From: Bacillota bacterium
GTDB lineage: Bacteria; Bacillota; Clostridia; Lachnospirales; Lachnospiraceae
Direction: 5' to 3'
Assembly: GCA_023437885.1 (NCBI GenBank)
Contig: JAEZFH010000086.1
Coordinates: 1 to 16,220, forward strand
DNA: 16,220 bases
Below are positions 13,942 to 16,220 of this stretch, in pieces. A program made the translations under genes and the position numbers. Numbering within the stretch: position 1 is the stretch's first letter; the number at the start of each line of letters is the position of its first letter. Under the pieces are notes generated by a model. It had not been told where the DNA came from. It saw only the letters and a program-made list of their open reading frames with translations, and made no database searches.

Positions 13942-14529
13942 ATGAAGAGTTGCGGCGGAAATAAACAGGGCTTTTTATCCCGCTTTCTGTTCAAAGGCAT
14001 AGTAATCGGCATTTCAGTACTTATCATTTTACAATTGGTTTATGAGAATTCTTCGGTATTTTTCCGGGTCAATAATGTGGTTCGAAGGCGTGCCACCCTT
14101 TCTGCACATTTGAATGAAAATGACCTGTATCTGCTGAAGGGAGAGGAATTTCATCTCTATGTTGTCGCATTAAATCAAAGAGTTTCCTTCTCTTCTACAA
14201 ACTTTTGGGTCGCCGGGGTTAATTTTAACGGCCGGGTCTTTGCCTATCAGACAGGGCGCTGCTTTATTTTGGCTAAAACCCGGGACAGGATTTTAAAGTG
14301 CAGGGTTCATGTGCTGGATATTAATAAGAAGAAGCTGACCGTTAAGATTGGCAGCTCCCAGCGGCTTCGCATCCGGGGTACTAATTCCTATGTGCGATGG
14401 AAAAGCTCGAATCCGGAGGTGGCCAGTGTCAATATGTTCGGGAAGGTGAAAGCCAGGAAGCGGGGGCGAACCTTCATCTACGCAAGGGTAAAGGGCAGAA
14501 GCCTGCAATGCGAAGTAAGGGTTAAATAG
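13942..14529 (+). CDS. Membrane-anchored protein with bacterial Ig-like (Big_2) fold, function unknown
   Basis: The 195-residue protein has a short basic cytoplasmic tip, one membrane segment at about residues 11-31 (ILQLVYE at its end) and an extracytoplasmic basic part. The C-terminal 70 residues look like a Big_2 immunoglobulin-like domain: KLTVKIGSSQRLRI, then WKSSNPEVASVN, then FGKVKARKRGRTFIYARV. The preceding region (about 46-120) looks like a diverged second copy, with SSTNFWVAGVNFNGRVFAYQTGRCFILAK. There is no catalytic domain, cell-wall sorting motif or lipobox. The many Lys and Arg residues could favour binding to acidic wall polymers; that is speculation. ATG 13942 has AGGAG eight bases upstream; a TTG at 13903 is upstream of that site and rejected. 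The murC-type gene follows 210 bases later, so a cell-envelope role is plausible. Confidence 0.75.
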   Translation: MKSCGGNKQGFLSRFLFKGIVIGISVLIILQLVYENSSVFFRVNNVVRRRATLSAHLNENDLYLLKGEEFHLYVVALNQRVSFSSTNFWVAGVNFNGRVFAYQTGRCFILAKTRDRILKCRVHVLDINKKKLTVKIGSSQRLRIRGTNSYVRWKSSNPEVASVNMFGKVKARKRGRTFIYARVKGRSLQCEVRVK

Positions 14530-14609
14530 TCTGTTCCATAAATGATAAAATCAATAAAGCAAAAATTAATACCTGTGTCTTGAAAACGCTGATTTATATA
14601 CAGAGCTTC

Positions 14610-14725
14610 TGTATTCGCAAATTTAATACGCAAAATTTCAGATATGCAATTTAGGCGCGCAAAATATGTGTGCCAATTGCATATGCGTATGTATTTTGCA
14701 CATGCGTCTTCATGCATATACGCAG
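14610..14725. other. Palindrome-rich, alternating purine-pyrimidine stretch before murC
   Basis: The 116 bases contain several short CGCAAA- and TGCAA-type motifs and alternating runs such as GCATATGCGTATGTAT and CATGCATATACGC. GCAAAATA (14659-14666) pairs with TATTTTGC (14692-14699). The segment would form leader structure if transcribed. An ATG at 14644, in frame with murC, lies here but has no ribosome-binding site. I see no recognised riboswitch or attenuator. Confidence 0.5.
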
Positions 14726-14739
14726 GAATGGAGGTAAAT

Positions 14740-16170
14740 ATGGATAGAAAACTACACGTACATTTCATGGGAATCGGCGGAAGCGGAATGGCACCGATTG
14801 CAGTAATTGCCAAACAATCAGGGTTTGAGGTATCCGGGTGCGATTACAGTGATTCCAGCTATTACAGTGATGCACTGCGGGACAGTGAGATTGATATCCA
14901 AATTGGACATCATCGTGATCATTTGGAGGGAGTGGATATTCTGGCTATCACTCCTGCCATCCTTGACATTAATCCTGACCACCCTGAGCTGGTGGAGGGA
15001 AGAAAAAGGAATATCGTAATGACCTGGCAGGAGTTTATGGGGAAATACCTCCAAAAGGACAAATATGTAATTGCAGTCGCCGGTACCCACGGTAAATCCA
15101 CCACAACGGTTCTAATGGGCCTGACAGCCCAGGCCGGCGGGCTGGACCCGATTGTGGAAGCAGGAACCATATACCGGCCCTGGGGAGGAGGCTTCCGGAT
15201 ATCGGAATCCGATTATTTCATCTGTGAGGCGGATGAATTTAACTGCAATTTTTTGAATTATTCTCCCTCCCTGATTATTATCAATAATATTGAGATGGAT
15301 CATCCGGAATTCTTTCGTGACTTTACCGAATTCAAAGAAGCCTTCAAAAAATTCATCCTCAAAATGAAGCATCCTGGAATTCTTGTAGTAAATGAAGAGA
15401 GTCAGGGAATCCGGGAGATTTTGTCGGAGCTGGGGAGCTGGCTTGCCGGGAACCAGGTTAAGGTGATCGGATACTACCTGGAGCAGCAGTTTGACTATCC
15501 CTTTGATATAGAATACCGTGGAGAAATAAGCCATTATGCGGAAGACGCTACGGAATTTAAGGTTTACGGACCCGGCACGACGGACAGCATCCGCCTCGGA
15601 CTCCTTGGTGCACATAATGTGTCCAATGCGCTGGGTGTATTCGGTGCTGCGATGGAATTAGGAATTGATATCACCGCACTGAAGGAGGCATTTATCGAAT
15701 ACAGGGGGATTGGCAGGCGTACCGAGCTGGTGGAGGAAGTGAATGGAATCAAGATATTTGATGACTACGGCCATCACCCCACGGCAATCGCCGCCGTATT
15801 GGATACCTTCCGTATTACCCATCCAGGCAGAAGGGTCATAGCGGTGATCGAACCTCACCAGATATCCCGACTGAAATTATTTCCAAGGGAATTTATTGCA
15901 GTACTGAACAAGGCAGATGAAACCATTGTGACAAAAACCTATGTAGGAAGAGAGATTCACAAAAATCTGGAGCCGGTGGATATCGGTGAGCTTATCCGTG
16001 AGGCAGATACGGGGAAAGCCTCTTATCTGGAGGATGGCAGGGAGGCAGCCGCAGCTGCGGCTGCTAAGGCCGGACCGGGGGATATCATTGTTGTCTTCGG
16101 AGCTGGGAACTCTTATAAATTCACGAAGCAGATCATTGAGAATCTGAAAGCAGGGCTTGTGGCGCAATAA
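14740..16170 (+). CDS. murC: MurC-type Mur ligase, UDP-N-acetylmuramate--L-alanine ligase
   Basis: MurC adds L-alanine to UDP-MurNAc using ATP, the first step of stem-peptide synthesis, in the cytoplasm. The 476-residue protein shows the N-terminal UDP-binding motif HFMGIGGSGMAP, the ATP-binding GTHGKSTTT (115-123, Lys119), acidic metal-site residues around CEADEFN (162-168), and NNIEMDHPE (182-190). It also has GAHNVSNALG (290-299) and the MurC-like DDYGHHPTAI (341-350). Length is normal. ATG 14740 has GGAGG five bases upstream; a 32-residue longer version from 14644 would lack a ribosome-binding site. Some Clostridia carry more than one MurC-like ligase, and the recycling enzyme Mpl is related, so a paralogue with a different substrate is possible. 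A perfect palindrome 24 bases after the stop probably begins its terminator. Confidence 0.85.
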   Translation: MDRKLHVHFMGIGGSGMAPIAVIAKQSGFEVSGCDYSDSSYYSDALRDSEIDIQIGHHRDHLEGVDILAITPAILDINPDHPELVEGRKRNIVMTWQEFMGKYLQKDKYVIAVAGTHGKSTTTVLMGLTAQAGGLDPIVEAGTIYRPWGGGFRISESDYFICEADEFNCNFLNYSPSLIIINNIEMDHPEFFRDFTEFKEAFKKFILKMKHPGILVVNEESQGIREILSELGSWLAGNQVKVIGYYLEQQFDYPFDIEYRGEISHYAEDATEFKVYGPGTTDSIRLGLLGAHNVSNALGVFGAAMELGIDITALKEAFIEYRGIGRRTELVEEVNGIKIFDDYGHHPTAIAAVLDTFRITHPGRRVIAVIEPHQISRLKLFPREFIAVLNKADETIVTKTYVGREIHKNLEPVDIGELIREADTGKASYLEDGREAAAAAAAKAGPGDIIVVFGAGNSYKFTKQIIENLKAGLVAQ

Positions 16171-16194
16171 CCGTGCTATAGTTCAGCCTGGGTC

Positions 16195-16220
16195 CGTGTG
16201 GAGAGCATGCTCTCCACACG
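16195..16220 (+). terminator. Perfect 26-base palindrome after murC, probably a terminator stem
   Basis: The last 26 bases of the window are their own reverse complement; the left half reads CGTGTGGAGAGCA. The structure is 24 bases after the murC stop. Any T-tract would lie beyond the window, so termination is likely but not proved. Confidence 0.6.

Overview
The window looks like a chromosomal stretch from a spore-forming, low-to-mid GC Firmicute, most likely Clostridia of the Lachnospiraceae type. The reasons are strong GGAGG ribosome-binding sites, short AT-rich intergenic regions, an RNase Y gene, a neighbouring nudF-spoIIM-xerD trio that also occurs in Bacillus, and protein sequences of clostridial character. 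The organism assignment is inference. Nothing looks like a prophage, conjugative element, CRISPR array or insertion sequence.

Layout. The end of proA (proline synthesis) enters from the left. It is followed by an hflK-hflC pair with a 4-base overlap, encoding membrane SPFH proteins. After an AT-rich gap comes a zinc carboxypeptidase of family M14 and a long imperfect inverted repeat. Next are miaB (tRNA methylthiolation), rny (RNase Y, with its own terminator), a class I aminotransferase (with terminator) and proC (last step of proline synthesis). A cluster nudF - spoIIM - xerD follows and ends at a long hairpin shared with the convergent DAHP synthase gene, the only gene on the minus strand. 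The right end holds a small membrane-anchored Ig-like protein and a MurC-type peptidoglycan precursor ligase, closed by a perfect 26-base palindrome at the window edge.

How the genes work together. Most are housekeeping: proline (proA, proC), aromatic amino acids (DAHP synthase), transamination, tRNA modification, RNA decay, membrane quality control and cell wall synthesis. SpoIIM points to endospore formation, and the M14 peptidase may cut peptidoglycan peptides.

What stands out. (1) Two otherwise intact enzymes lack conserved active-site residues: MiaB has Trp where the first cysteine of its auxiliary iron-sulphur cluster should be, and the XerD-like recombinase has Lys and Asn in place of the first catalytic Arg and the His of the HxxR box. 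(2) Three different repeat or hairpin arrays sit at or a few bases past gene stop codons: a 40-base tandem hairpin repeat over the proC stop, a 33-base repeat at the aroF stop, and a 146-base inverted repeat just after the M14 gene. (3) Several genes have a hairpin directly before, or containing, the Shine-Dalgarno sequence, and miaB and proC share a nearly identical 23-base start cassette. I see no clearly novel multi-gene system.
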